From Baylisascaris procyonis (taxonomy: Eukaryota; Nematoda; Chromadorea; Rhabditida; Ascarididae), in contig JAZARR010000123.1 of the NCBI GenBank assembly GCA_037389465.1, forward strand, positions 1,186,501 through 1,250,500: a DNA stretch of 64,000 bases, given 5' to 3'. This document shows positions 1-13,341 of the stretch, piece after piece. Within the stretch, counting starts at the first letter, position 1. Every line of letters starts with the position of its first letter. A program made the translations under genes and the position numbers. A model generated the notes under the pieces. That model searched no databases. It was not told where the DNA came from and saw only the letters and a list, made by a program, of their open reading frames with translations.

Positions 1-1379
1 GAGGTGATAAATTTACTTCGGTGATAAAGAAGGCGTTCAAAGGGTTACAGAGATCGCTATATGAACGGAAGGAATCCTAGAGAGGTCCTCACAACGCATC
101 ATGTAAGAGGTCCTCACAGCGCATCATGTAATAGAATGGCCTCATGGATGTCTGAATTGCAAATTGTCCTACCATGAAGTGCGATGAGGCCCTAGCAGTT
201 CGGAATGTAAAGTTCTCGAAGTCGAGAGTAATGCAGGGGAGCGTGAGGCGTTGCTTCCTTTAGCATGTGTACACTGTTAGATATCAAAAAGAAGGTGACG
301 GCGCAGGAAGCTATGGCTGAAAGAATGCTTAAATGTGCTTTTGAAACGTTCCAGATTATCATATCACCCTATGAGACCTCTGTCATTCTTATATTATAAG
401 AGAGTGCATTAATAATTGCTTGCGTTTTATGTATCCGTTGATAAATCCCACGCATCTTCTTGAGGATTCGAGTAGCACTCACTCTATCAAAAATCTTTTC
501 CGTCTCTCTTTGATAGATTCTCCTTTTTTTCAGGCGAAGATTGCATTTTTTTGATGTGAATGGAAGGCGCACAATGCAATAGATTCGTTCATAAGCAGCA
601 ATTGCTAAGTGCATTTTGAATGGCCTTCCTCTTAAAGAATTCCGATGCGAAATTTGCTATGATTTCTTCGATTGCGAATGCAAAGAATATGCTTACTAGC
701 CATTGGCCATTTTTTGAAAAAAAAATTTTTTTGATTGTATTGTGGAATTGTTCAATGCTTAAAAACTACCTGAATAGCTAGAACCAATAAATAATATCGA
801 AAATATTATATCGTAGGTGGGTTTTTTCATTCCGACATTTAGATAATTCCTATCGAAATTTCGTCATTTTAGGCCTTGAGCTGTTTTCCTAGAGGATTAC
901 TGAAAATATGACGAATGATGGAGTTACTCTCTTCTCCCTACTGTCCCCTAATCATCTTCCTTCGTAACCACCAACGTCTACCGTTGCACAGATGTTGACG
1001 TAATGTTTAGGCGTAGGGCGCCAATTCGACAGCAAATATATTTTTTCACAGCACAAACTCATGAAATCAGCAAGAAGAAATCAATTCATTGGGCAGTGAC
1101 AAAGCTTATCGAGGTAGATTTATCAATGCCTTCCCTCGCTTTCCCAGTCATTCCTCTCTTCCACGCACCTGCTTAAAACCTAGACCACGTCTTACATGGT
1201 CGAGTATCATCAAAGGGTTTTTTCACATGGTCAAGAGATGCGACATTGCATTCATCTTCCTGCATGAACCAACGCAATGATGGTGTGACTTTCTTTTTAA
1301 TGGACGAATGCTTAGTGAGTTTTCAGCAAGTTTTGGAGATTAACGATGGGCAAATAATCGTTGCTATCTGTGTTTGCAG
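1..1379. other. No gene resolved; upstream flank or intron of the GPCR gene
   Basis: The receptor exon at 1380 opens just after where the DRY motif should be, so TM1-TM3 exons must lie upstream. I searched the plus strand here for an exon ending in Asp/Glu-Arg-Tyr before a GT donor and found none. Those exons are probably left of the window. Apart from a 25-bp tandem duplication at 81-130, nothing is recognisable. Confidence 0.4.
81..130. repeat. 25-bp tandem duplication
   Basis: Two adjacent 25-bp copies begin AGAGGTCCTCACA and end CATCATGTA, at 81-105 and 106-130. They differ at one base (A/G). Looks like a recent slippage or duplication event in non-coding DNA. Confidence 0.9.
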
Positions 1380-4300
1380 GTACGTGTTTGGTGCAGCGCG
1401 AGGAAATCAAGGATCGCTCTTCTCGTTGTACTTATCTGTGCTATTCTATATAATTTAGTGCGCTTCTTCGAATACACCATCGAGTGAGTTGAAGCGTTCA
1501 AATAATGCAATCGTTTCCCTTGAATGAAACAGTAGATTTTCAGTGACCAAAGAAGCGACTGCCGATGAGCACTGAATGTTTTACAAGAAATTGTCTTTTT
1601 ATTACCGCATATACATCATATCACGGAAATGCTTCCTTGCTTTTACGTTTTTTCCTTTATTTATTCATTTTCTTGCGAAGATCTTACAGTGAACTGCTTG
1701 TTTTTCAAACTTCAATTTCATTGAATTAGATGAAGTTTGCTAAAATTTTGTCAGATAAAAGTACCAGAATGAGATTTGCTGGAGCGCAGCGATAAGTTTC
1801 GATCATGCTTCAAAAATCGCTAGACTGAGCTTGTTCCTTCCAGAGGACCCTATTTTCAATTCTAATTTTTTAAACGAAAAGGTTTTTTAAGTTAACGTCG
1901 CTGGAAGTCACCAAATGAGATCGCGATACAAAACACATCAAGTCGCAGATTTTCAACCTTGTCGAGAGAGAATTTTGTTGAGAAGAAAGCGAAACATTTA
2001 AAATAAATAAATGAACGAACAACTAAACATTTTTACCAATAAAATTTTATATGGGAGGAAATGAATAGTAAACATATAATGATAAATGAAAGAAAGTGTA
2101 TCTACGCGATGAATTCAGTGCTAAGAGCGCAATTACGTTAGTATACTTTAGTAAATAGGCATGAAAAATGAGCATTTATGCTGACAAGTTGTAAGCATGT
2201 TTTATTAAAAAATGTCTGTATAACTGCGGCGTTTAGTCTTATTCTTAAACTCCCACAGTTTATGGCGAATTATATGTAACTGCGATATTTAATAACAATC
2301 TTCAATGTGTCGTCATTCATCGCAAATTTGAAGCAGTTTATGAAAGTTGGCTTTTTCCAATTTTTATCTTTTTTTCCATCTCACAACCCCCCTCATCCCC
2401 CTCTTCACAGCTTTATCCTCATTCGATTTATTCAGTGATATGTTTTCGACTATTAACGCATGCATGCAGTTTAAAATCATTGCCATAAAATATCGATGCT
2501 ATAAATAAATATTATTTCTGAGCCACTCATATTGCGAGTACTTTATTGCTTTCATTAACTTTCTCAGGTCGTTGGCATTTCCAGTTTTTATCATGTTTTG
2601 ATAGTTTTAGAAAAAATGTCGAAAATTCAGGGTGACACCAGAAGGCGATACGGTGTACGCACGGAATTTACGGGATCCTGATTTATATCCATATTATATG
2701 ATTGGCTATTTCACTGCGAGCTACCTAATAACACATTTTTTGATACCATTCGGTATTATTATTGTTATGAATGGTCACGTATGCTGTTCGATGATAACGT
2801 TGCGTCGAGCGCGATTAGCGCTCACCCGTCAGGTACGCGTGCAGGTACGATACGGCGAACACGCATGTAGAGTACGATGCATGTGCGCAATTGCCGGTAA
2901 ATACCTGCTTTTGCATTTGCGTATTTGCAATTCAATGCTGTGTTGATTTCGATTGTATTGCAATAGAAAATTCGATTGCAACAAATACAGCGTTCAGTTA
3001 GATGGCCTATCGAATTGACAGATTTGAGGCCATATAAACTGCATGAGGCAAGCAGTTATGTTCAAATATTTCTCTGAATTGTAATGTATATGAAACTCTA
3101 GCGCCTATATTCTAAATTCTGGTGCCGTGATTTCCCTGGCATCGTTTGTTGCAACCGGTTTTTCGCTGCGATACAACGGCCATTGTAAGACCGCGATACA
3201 GGCTTGTGGGGTGATATGGTCTCGTATTGTCATCCAAAAGGAAACATTTCTGTATTAGTTTACTAAAAGATTGTGTTGAAAATCGTGATAATGAAAATTC
3301 CATCAAATCAATACTTTTTTGTATTTTTATATAATTGTGGGGTAATTAGCAGTTCAGGTTCATTTTCCATGTTTTTCAGTGGGAATTTTTTTACGACACA
3401 GCATAATTTGGTGCCGTTTCAGAAGCGTTTTTCAATCAATCCTAAAATGGCATATCGGTATTTAATTTACCGTGCAATTCGTATTAGGTTTAATGCGCTT
3501 TGCAGTCCACTTTTACAACGTTCGTTATGACGGTATCGCGTCTGCGTGTTTGTATATGTACGTCTGCCTTCTGCATTCCGGTAGCGTCAGCTTGAAAACC
3601 ACAGAAGCTAAAGCTGCAAAGTCTGGCGGTCATAATGTGCACCATGTATAAAAGCCTTCGCTAATAGCACTTAACATAAATCTCAACGGCGAAAGATGTT
3701 ACAACCACTTAAGTGTGCCAAAAATTTGCATGCGTTTGCAACCGACTGCACGCTCATTTCACACCCGTCCGGTTGCAAACAAATAAATCACTCGTGAGAG
3801 ATTCTCAGTTGCTGTGTTGGGTCGCAAAGGCACATTTCGTGCCAGCCTATCTGGCATGCCTCTTCTCTAGCGACATTTGGTCATTACATAAATTTTCAAC
3901 CGAAATATTAATCGCCTCATAATGTCTTCATATCATCGCAGAAATGGAAAATAGTCAAAAATATACGTTCTCTTGGCGTCAAGCCAAATGGCTATGCAGT
4001 TTATAAACGCGTTTGGAGGGAAGGATTTATGGTATGAGATGACAAGATAGGCTCATTGAAAGAGAGGAGGATGGAAAAGCGGGTAGGATGTGCGCGACTT
4101 AAATGCCTGGAATTGGCTTCAAAGCTGCATGAATCCAAAAAATTTACTTCAAAGTCCGAGCATACGAAGAAGCACAGTTTCTTCAAACTTTTTTTTCATT
4201 TTCCCTTTTTTTAAATCAAAAACATGGGCGATATCCTCGTTCTAAAATCTTTATCCGTAGTTAGCTGTAAAAAGAGATGCCAAAGCCTTGCGAAATGTAT

Positions 4301-7300
4301 CGTTTTCTGAAGTTACAAAAGAGTATGTATAGAACTCCCAATCGCACGGTCGTAAATGAATGACCGATCAGTGTGCTTTTTCGGCAGCCACCATACCAAA
4401 CCTTTTTCAAACCAAGTCTAGCAATTCGCAAATCGTTTAGACAGTGGTGTGAGGGAGATTTAAATCAGCTTTCCGATATTTCGGTTGCGCACATCCTCCC
4501 CGTTTCCCCACCTCTCTTCCGCTTTCAAGCAGCTGCCTCTCAAATTTTATCGATGCGCATTGTTTCAATGTATAGGCACAGAAATGTGCTATCTAATCTA
4601 ACTGATTGAATAGCGCAGAGCACGTGGTTAATCTTTTTTTTTTGCAACTTAACCGCCAGGCTTATAGTTTAACACCAGTTTGAGGCATTGCAACTGGTTA
4701 AGATACTTTCGGTAGGATTAGAAACGCCTAACATGAATTTTGGCTTTTCTAATCCTATCGAATGCATCTCAATCCCTTGCCACAGGATTTTATCTAAGAA
4801 AGACTATGAGAATATTAATGACTGATACTGATAGTAATGCCTGATCCTATGTTCAAATCCAATCACGAATCAGATTCATGCGCAAATAATCAAATTTTTG
4901 CGTTGAAATATTGAATGCAGTTATTACCAATTAATGCAACAAAAAAAAAACAGCAGCATTTGCATGAATTTCATCTCCAGTCTCATATTGTGCAATGCAC
5001 AGCGCCCATATCAGTTTCATATTTAATGCCATTGGAATGCTTTGCAATCATTCGTGCAATAGTGCAGTAGAATATTTCGTTTCCTTAATGAATGCCTAAG
5101 GGAGTAGTTAAGTAAACATTTCCAGTTGCTTCGTTACTCGTTCACTATCGTCAAGCGTTGCATTTTTTTCTCTTTCTTTTGCATAAGGTCTATTAAAAAC
5201 ATGTGCGGATGAGATTTTCAACCTACTCTTACGTCTTGCCTTGATTACGGAAGTTTTTTATCTTACACAACAACCAGCTATGGAAGACTGACTTATTTAG
5301 AGCGCACATGCTGAGATTGATCATGACTTGATGTAGATTGATCAGGACTTCATATTCTATTTATTATTTCAAATATTTATGATTTTAGTTCCATTTATTG
5401 ATTTAATCCCATTTATTAATTTAATTTCATTCATTATTTTAATTTTCTTCATCAACTTGATTTTTTTCTCGTTATTAGTTTATTAATTCATTTTCCCATT
5501 TAATTCCTATTATTAATTCAATTTTATCTATTCGTTTAATTCAATTCACTAATTTAATTCCATTTATTAATTTAATTCCATTCATTATTTCAATTCAGTT
5601 CATTAATTCAATTCCTTTACAAATTTTAGCCCATCCATTAACTCAATTTGATTTACTAATTTAATTCAATTTATCAGTTCAATTCAATTTGTCAATTTAA
5701 TTCCGATTCTTAATTCAGCAGCGTTTATCAATTCAAGTTAACTTATTAACTTAATTCCACTCTTCGATTTAGTTTCATTTTCAATTTAATTCCATTTGTT
5801 AGTCCGTTTCCATTTATCATTTCAATCCCATTTATTAACTTGATTCCTTTTTGATTTAGTTCCCCTTATTTATTCAATTCCATCTACCGCTTTAATTCAT
5901 TTTATTAATATAATTCAATTATCAGTTTAATTCCATGTATTAATTTAATTCCATTACTTATTTCAATCCCATTCATTAATTTTATTCCTCTTGTTAATTT
6001 AATTTCTATTATTAATTTAATTCCATTCATTGATTTAATTCAGTTTATTAATTCAATTCTGTTTATCCATTTAATTCCATTTATTGATATAATCCCATTT
6101 TTTATGTCAATTCCACTTATTAATTTGATTCCTTTTATTGATCTAACTAATATTATTAGTTCAGTTCCACTTATTGGTTTCATTCGATTTTTAAATCAAT
6201 CTGTTAATTCATTCATTCTGTTCATTAATTTGATTCCTCTTATTGATCTTGTCCCTGTTATTAATTCAATTCCGTCCTTTGATGTAATTCAGTTTATTAA
6301 TTCAGTTAATTCTTCATTTAAATTTAATTATTAATTCGATTCAGTTTCACAAATTTAATTCCATTTATTTATTTAAATCCACTCATTAATTTAATTCCAT
6401 TTATTATTTCAGTTCCATCTATTAACCTGACTTCTTCTATTGATTCAGTTCCCGTCCTTAATTCACTTCCATTTATTGATTTAACGCAATTTATTGATTC
6501 CGTTCAATTTATCAATTCAGTTCCATATATTAATTTATTTACATTTGTTATTTCAAAGTCGTTTATCAATTTGATTCTGCTTATTGATTTAATTCCTCTA
6601 ACTAGCTCAATTCCATTTATTGGTTCGACAGAATCTTTCACTATAATTCAATTGATCAATTTAGTTCCATTTATTAATTTGATTCCATTTCTTATTTCAG
6701 TTCCATTCATCAGCTCAGTTCCTTTACAAATTTCAATTCATTTGTTAATTCAGTTCTATTTATTGATTTAACTCAATTTATTAGCTCAGTTCAATTTTTC
6801 AGTTTAATTCCATTTATTAATTTAATTCCATTTATTATTTCAATTCCATTCATTAACTCAATTCCCTTATAAATTTTAACTCATTTGCTATTCCTTTCCG
6901 TTTATTGATTTAATTCAATTTATTAACTCAACTCATCTTATCAATTCAATTCCATTTGTTAATTTGATTCCATTTGTTATTTCATTTCCGCTCTTTAATT
7001 TGATTCCTTTTATCGATTCAGTTCTTGTTATTAGTTCAGTTCCATTTATTGCTTCATTTCGATTTACTAATATAATTTAGTTGTCAATTTAATTCCATTT
7101 ATTGATTTTATTCCATCTATTATTTCAACTTCGTTCATCATTTCGGTTCTTCTTATTGATTTAATTCCTTTTATTAATTCAATTCCATTTATCGTTTCAT
7201 TCAGTTGACTGATTTGATTCCATTTATCAGTTTAATTACATTTGTTGATTTAATTAAATTCATTATTTCAATTCCATTCGTTAATTTGATTGCTCTTGTT

Positions 7301-10300
7301 CATTTAATTCCTATTATTAATTAAATCAATTTTATTAATTAATTCAATTTATCAATTTAGTGTGTTCTCCATTTAAGTTCAATTTATTATCTCAGTTCAC
7401 TTTGACTAGCTTAATCCTATTTATCAATTTTATTCCATCTATTATTTCAATTTCACTGGTTAATTCAATTCCTTTTATAAATTATATCCCATTTATCAAT
7501 CCAGTCCTAATAATTATTTTAATTCAATTCATCAATTCAGTTCAACATTACATATTAATTTAATTCCATTCCTTAATTCAACATCGTTTGTTAATTTAAG
7601 TAAATTTATTGACTTAATTCCACCCGTCAATTTAGTACCATTTATTAATTCAACTCCACTTATTAATTTGATTCCTCTTGTCGATTTAATTCCAATTATT
7701 AATTCAATTCCATTCATTTGTTCAATTGAACTTATCAATTCCGGTCAGTTTAATTACATTCGTTAATTTATTTCCATTCATTGTTTTAGTTCCATTCATT
7801 AATTTGATTCCCCGTATTGACTTAATTCTTATTATTAATTCGGTTCCATTTATTGGTTTAGTTAAATTCACTAGTTTAGCTCAATTTATCAATCTAATTC
7901 CTCTTATTAATTTAAATCCATTTATTAGTTCAGTTTCACTTCACTAGTTTAGCTCAATTTATCAATCTAATTCCTCTTATTAATTTAAATACATTTATTA
8001 GTTCAGTTTCACTTATTGGTTTAATTCAATCTATTAATTTAATTCAGTTTATCAATTTAATTTTATTTATTTGTTTGATTCCATTTATTAATTCAATTCT
8101 ATTTAATAGTCCAATTCAGTTTGTTATTTCGATCCGCTTTATCAATTTGTTTCAATTTCTTAATTCAATAAGGTTTTAGTTTACGCAAATTTATTGATTT
8201 GATTCCATCCATGAACTTAGTTCCATTTTTTTAATTTGATCCCAAGTATCAATTGAATTCCATTTATTATTTCATTTCCACCTATTGCTTTAATTCACTT
8301 CTTCAATTTAATTCAATTTATCAATTTAATTCCATTTATGAATTTAGTTCAATCCATTATTTCAATTCCAATGATCGATTTGAATCCTCTTAATGATTTG
8401 CTTCCTGTTATCAGTTGAGTTTCATTTATTGGTTCAATTCAATTCATTAATTTAGTTGAATTTATCAGTTTAATTCCGTTTGTTAGTTTGAATCCATTTA
8501 TTGGCTTAATTCAATTTCTTGATTCCTCAATTTAGTTTCCATTTATTAATTTAATTTCATTTATTATTTCAATGCCTTTTTTTAATTTTGTTTCTTTTAT
8601 TGATTCAATTTCTATTATTGATTCAGTTCCATCTATTATTTTAATTCGGTTTAGTAGTTTAATTATCTTATCTTATTATTTCAATTTCATTCATTAGTTT
8701 TATTGCCTTATTACCTTAATTCCATTCATCAGTTCGATTCGGTTAATTAGTCCAATTCAGTTTATTAATTTAGTTCAATTTTTTATTTAATTCCGTTTAA
8801 TAATTTAATTCAATCCATTAATTCAGTCCAATTTATTAGTTTGGTTCCATTTATAAATTTAGTTCGATCTATTAATTTGGTGCAGTTTATAAATTTTATT
8901 CAACTTATTAATCTAATCCAATTTATCAGTTTAGTCCAATTTGTTTATTTACCTCAATTTATTTATTTAATTCAATTTTATTTGATTCGATTTATCTGAT
9001 CAGTTGTTTCGTTTATTTATTTATTCATTTAATTTATTCATTTATGTAATATATAGGAACACAGATTAATCGTGCATGCGTTTTATGAAAAATTGATATT
9101 GTTGAATATGTCGTATGGTTTTTACTCCAACTTTTTATGCATTTTTGACATTAGAAGTGAATTGCGAATGAAGATGATTGACAACAATTTATGTGGAATT
9201 GTGGTCGTATGTCGTATCAATCTCTGTGCAAAGGACATTTCATCCAATCCGTTTATTGCCGATCTCGAGGGAATATAGGCGTAATGAAATGCTGCAGCAT
9301 ATGAGTCGAATAGCACTCAAAAAACTCATCGAAGGATTTGGAAGATCAAATTGGCAAAATAGGGTTAACGAGAAGACCTAAAAGGATAGTTGAAATGTAT
9401 GACTCGTAAATTTGAATTTACAACATTCGCATCTATAATATGACAACGAGAAGCAAGAAAGAAGAGGGTTCATCAGAAAAATATATAAACGGTTGTGGTT
9501 GCAAGATGACATTTCTTGCGATAGCTATTTTATTTGAGCACTCAAATGCACCCTTATTGATGTAAACTTCAAAAAATGGTAAAATAGCGAAAAAAAGTTG
9601 TAAATATTGAGATGCTTGTTGGGAAAGGCTGTCTTTTTTTAGCAACAGCGGGAACACAGCACGACGCTTATGTTGATGATGGTTACGGTGATGTTCGCAT
9701 TATGCAACACACTTCCGTTCATACTTAATCTGGTCGAGTGTGCCCTACCGGATTTCTTCTCGAATCCGGAAACGATGTATTTCGCATATCAACTCAATGA
9801 CATTTCAAATTTGCTCGTTGTACTAAACTCTGCCACAACATTTATTATTTACTTCATTTTCAGTGCCAAATATCGTCAGACCATTCTTCTTTTCCTAAGG
9901 TTTGTTCTTTTCTATTTCCTCAGCCATCAATCATCGCTACTATCAGATCTAACTAATTCACTCTCAAGATCTGAAAATCCATTACTCCCTAATTCCTCCT
10001 CCACTAATATTAGCATTCATAATTTATTCGACGCTATCATCGTCTATCACGATCGATGATTCAAAAAGTTTTTGATACTTTTGTTTCAGACATGGATGTT
10101 TCTGGGATCAATCACGTGGTCAGTGTTACGAGAATGGTCGTTCACATTCTTTGCGTTATGCCTCTTCGATTCGAAAGCATTCATCAGCACATGCACTTCG
10201 ATCGGAGAATTTATTAGCGCCTACGGCAATGCAAAAACGCACTGAGAGGAGTGCATCGGTGCAATGTATGACTACAGCACATCCCACATCACTCTTTAGG

Positions 10301-10438
10301 GAAGCATCTTATCGGGCACCAACACCTCATAGGTCTGTGGGTAAATGGCGTGAAACGCTCAATGGTGCTTTACCCGAAACTTCATTGGGAATTACCGATC
10401 AAGCTAGTAAAATTGATAGTCAATCCGATAATTTATAG
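1380..10438 (+). CDS. FMRFamide-type neuropeptide GPCR (3' exons, 5'-partial)
   Basis: Rhodopsin-like receptor for a peptide ligand at the plasma membrane. Four exons join in phase: 1380-1483, 2631-2832, 9643-9899 and 10090-10438 (303 residues, stop TAG). Exon one begins VRVWCSARKSR, as expected straight after a DRY motif, then TM4 ending NLVRFFEY. Exon two carries extracellular loop 2 and TM5. Exon three has TM6 and TM7; the usual NPxxY is replaced by NSATTFIIY, followed by a basic stretch SAKYRQT. Exon four is a Ser/Arg-rich cytoplasmic tail with CFWDQSRGQC. Donors include GTGAGT at 1484 and GTACGC at 2833. The RFFEY after TM4 and the VVLNSATTF region resemble nematode FRPR receptors; the exact orthologue is not assigned. 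TM1-TM3 are not in view. A poly(A) signal follows the stop. Confidence 0.85.
4709..4761. repeat. Imperfect hairpin
   Basis: Arms 4709-4728 and 4742-4761 are reverse complements at 18 of 20 positions (core AGGATTAGAAA / TTTCTAATCCT), with a 13-base loop. It lies in the large GPCR intron. It could be a short inverted-repeat remnant; no function is shown. Confidence 0.6.
5360..9050. repeat. Large degenerate minisatellite with an 18-bp unit
   Basis: About 3.7 kb (roughly 200 units) of a diverged tandem repeat with consensus TTCCATTTATTAATTTAA. Variants replace CCATTT by CCTCTT, CAATTT or CCTGTT. Because 18 is divisible by three, the plus strand reads for long stretches as hexapeptides of the type PFINLI or PLIDLV; these chance frames (for example 6104-6334, 6571-6771, 7726-7947) should not be called genes. 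A composite block with CCTCTTATTGAT followed by CC(T/G)TTATTAATTC recurs along the array, suggesting higher-order structure. It sits inside the GPCR intron 2833-9642. Confidence 0.93.
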
Positions 10439-10460
10439 TAATTGTGCAAATCATGTACAG

Positions 10461-10466
10461 AATAAA
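10461..10466 (+). promoter_or_regulatory. Polyadenylation signal AATAAA of the GPCR gene
   Basis: Canonical AATAAA begins 23 bases after the receptor stop codon at 10436-10438, which supports that terminal exon. Confidence 0.65.
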
Positions 10467-13341
10467 TTATGTTTCACTTGTCATTATGAAGGAAATAAAG
10501 GTAAAAAATTTCAATAAGGAATTTGCCATACACACCAAATAAAGTGTTGCTGAGGAGTTATGAACAAATAAACTAATGAATATTGAAGACGTTGCATTTC
10601 GATGAATTTGATAACAAACTGTTGTTTCATATTGTTTCATCAGTGGCGATTGTTGCTTATTAAAGGAAACTTTCAATGTGAGTTTTTCTGATATAAGATT
10701 GAAAATTATAAAATTCAGTCGTATTCGGATTATTATCAATGCATTTAGTGGGATCGATGCTGTGGAGAAAACAATTTTCCTTCTAAAATTTCAACGGTCA
10801 CTACAATATTAAAGTGTAAATATCCTGGGGCGTTTTTCTTTTTCGGTGATAAGAGGAAGGGGAGAGGAAGAAGAGCCTGCCATGGGAAGGACAGGAGCGC
10901 TAGCTGCATTAGGCAACCACAGTTGATGCGTTTAGTATTTATTTTCATACATCTTGCGGGTTCTTATTGAGGACTTCGAGTGAAAAGGAAAGTTTTTTTT
11001 GTAAAGAATTTTGCTTTCTATTTATCAGGCTGTTTTCTATCCATCGAGTAGGAGAGTCTTGGCTAACGACAATAAATGGTGATTTCCGGGAAATGCACTT
11101 CAAACGATATGTCCTTTGGGGGTTTTTTGCATGTATCATGACGACTATTGGCGGTCGCGCGCTGCGTTTACTGTTTTGCACATTTTACTATATTTATACT
11201 GTGAGATTATTGGCTAAGATATCCACTCCACTCGAGGTGCTTAGATCATTCGCAACTTGTAAAATTCCACGGGTCAGGTTGCTACCCTCTTTACGGTGAA
11301 TAATCTACAGTTAGAAATTGCGTCTATGGATGGTTAGAGAAAAAATCCTTTGAAATAATCCGACCGATCGGAATTTTGCGGCCCATCTGGCTGTCACGGC
11401 GTCAGAGATATAAGGCACTGTTTCGCTTCTCAAACGCACCTTTTATGGCTCTGTGCATTATCGATCACACTTGTAATTGATAACACTGCACCGACCGGCA
11501 GTCCGACTTTATCTGCAGATGAGGTGTGCTATCAACAGGCATGACAACCCTCAACCGCCCTTAATTGTGCGTTTTCCTAAACAGCTTTTCCATTTGCCGC
11601 TATATCCATTCCTCGCAGGGTACCGGAATAACCGACACACACTCACCATACTCGGAAAACATTACAATAATAGACGTAAACTCTTCGCCCCATTCCTATT
11701 TGAAGACAAACGGAAAACGGATACCATGCCCGGAGAGCTTATGCCTCATATAGAGAAGACCCACTGGCTAGCTTCAGCTCTTGTTGATTAGCATGTAACG
11801 CATTCCTCAATTGACAGTGCTTTGAATACTCCTCCCAATTACTTCAGTGCTCAGAGCCTCTCTATATGCACTTTTAGTGTTTACAAGTGTACACATGAAA
11901 AGATGTAAATAAACTCGGTGGCTCTATCATGCCGGCTCAGTTTTCATTGTATGCCACATTTCATAAGATTAATGGCTTTCGATAGGGGATATAAAAAAAA
12001 CACGGGTAAAATTTTAGGAAAACCAAATCGCCTTTTAGGCTTAGCGCCCGCACGAGGGCATTACCTCCCAAAGCAAGTGCTTAGTCATTATGACCTCAAT
12101 TCGTCGATGAGTACAACCAATTGGTAAAGCGCGCGACTTTCATGCAACTGCGCCTACACCGATCACGCTTTGTAAAACCCTGTTTCCACCGTATCCGGAA
12201 GAGCTTCAGCTGGCATTGACCCCTCCTAGAAGTCATTTACTCTTCACGGTGATCGACAAAGTTGTGTTTCTATAATGTCACCTCAGTTCACCTGAAACGG
12301 CCTCTCGGAGTGGATAGTGTACTGTTAGAAGGCTTTAAAAGGAGGAATGAAGAACGTGTGAAGCTGCGGAAGTTGACTTTTTTATATGTCTGCAATTTTT
12401 TGAAGAAAACTGTTGAACAAGGGGGAGGGAGGAGAAGTGCATTCGGAATGCGCCAGTGCCTTCTACTGCTTCCTTTAATGATTTGTGGTGTTCCTCCTCT
12501 GGAATAGCCAGATTTATTATAAGAATCAACGCGAAGCATCACAACCATACACCGATTTTCCGCTTGCAATGTTTGTCAAAAAAAGCTATGAGATTGCGTC
12601 CGATATAAAGCAGCTTAGAAAATATTAAAACTCCATCGATTTCAACCACCGCGTCAAACATATATTCAACATGAACACTTAAAAATCTGGAACGTAAATC
12701 AAGCAACATAAAGAATTAGATAAGCAAACAATCTAGAAACAGACTACTCTCATCAGAAACTTTGCCAACTATCAGACTCCTTTGAACAGCCCGGAAAAGA
12801 TATTTCGCACAAGGAATATCCTCGAGAACGTTCCGCATTAATTCAATTTGTGTAAAAACAGCACCGCCAAGAAGGAATTTCTCTTTTACATAGCGATTCT
12901 AATGCCACGGATGCCGTTATACTTTTTTCCATAGCGTTGGCGAAGTAAGCCAAGGACTACTCCACGGAGAGTGGTATTTGGGGCGGCGAGAATGAGTTAA
13001 ACCAAAAAACTGACGTATTTCAAATGTTCAAAAGCGCAAACGAGATCAAATGCATTGCCACCGAAGAATTTTGAAAAGTTCCTTTTCCCTTCTGTCACGC
13101 ATTTCCGGTCATTTTTCTTGGCCGTGATATGGAATGAACAGCTTTCTTCTTCCATTGCTGCTATTCCTCTATAAGCAACGACCATAACAAAAGCACAAGC
13201 GAATAGAGATAATGTATATGGCGACACCGCTCCGTAGGCGGTGCTCGTCGTTTCACTAGTAAACGCAAAAGCGGATTTCTTAATTGGGTAAACATACTCA
13301 CTCGAACGTGCCGTCTTTGACGTTAATCTCATCGTACCGGT
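10467..13341. other. Convergent intergenic region, no gene resolved
   Basis: Lies between the 3' ends of the plus-strand GPCR and the minus-strand reductase. Open frames of 60-110 codons occur (for example 11477-11791 plus, 12997-13332 minus), but none shows a family motif or good splice sites, and several overlap one another on both strands. I regard the stretch as intergenic. Confidence 0.5.

Noticed and set aside
369..614. Minus-strand frame with AAYERIYCIVRLP, reminiscent of a GPCR TM3 end
   Set aside because: It is on the opposite strand to the receptor, is followed by a long very basic stretch unlike any receptor loop, and has no splice support.
4780..4870. GTTCAAATCC resembling a tRNA T-loop
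   Set aside because: The flanking bases do not form the T stem, and no acceptor or anticodon arm can be drawn.
6104..7947. Several 66-76-codon frames rich in PFINLI/PLIDLV
   Set aside because: They are the translation of the 18-bp minisatellite and carry no independent coding signal.
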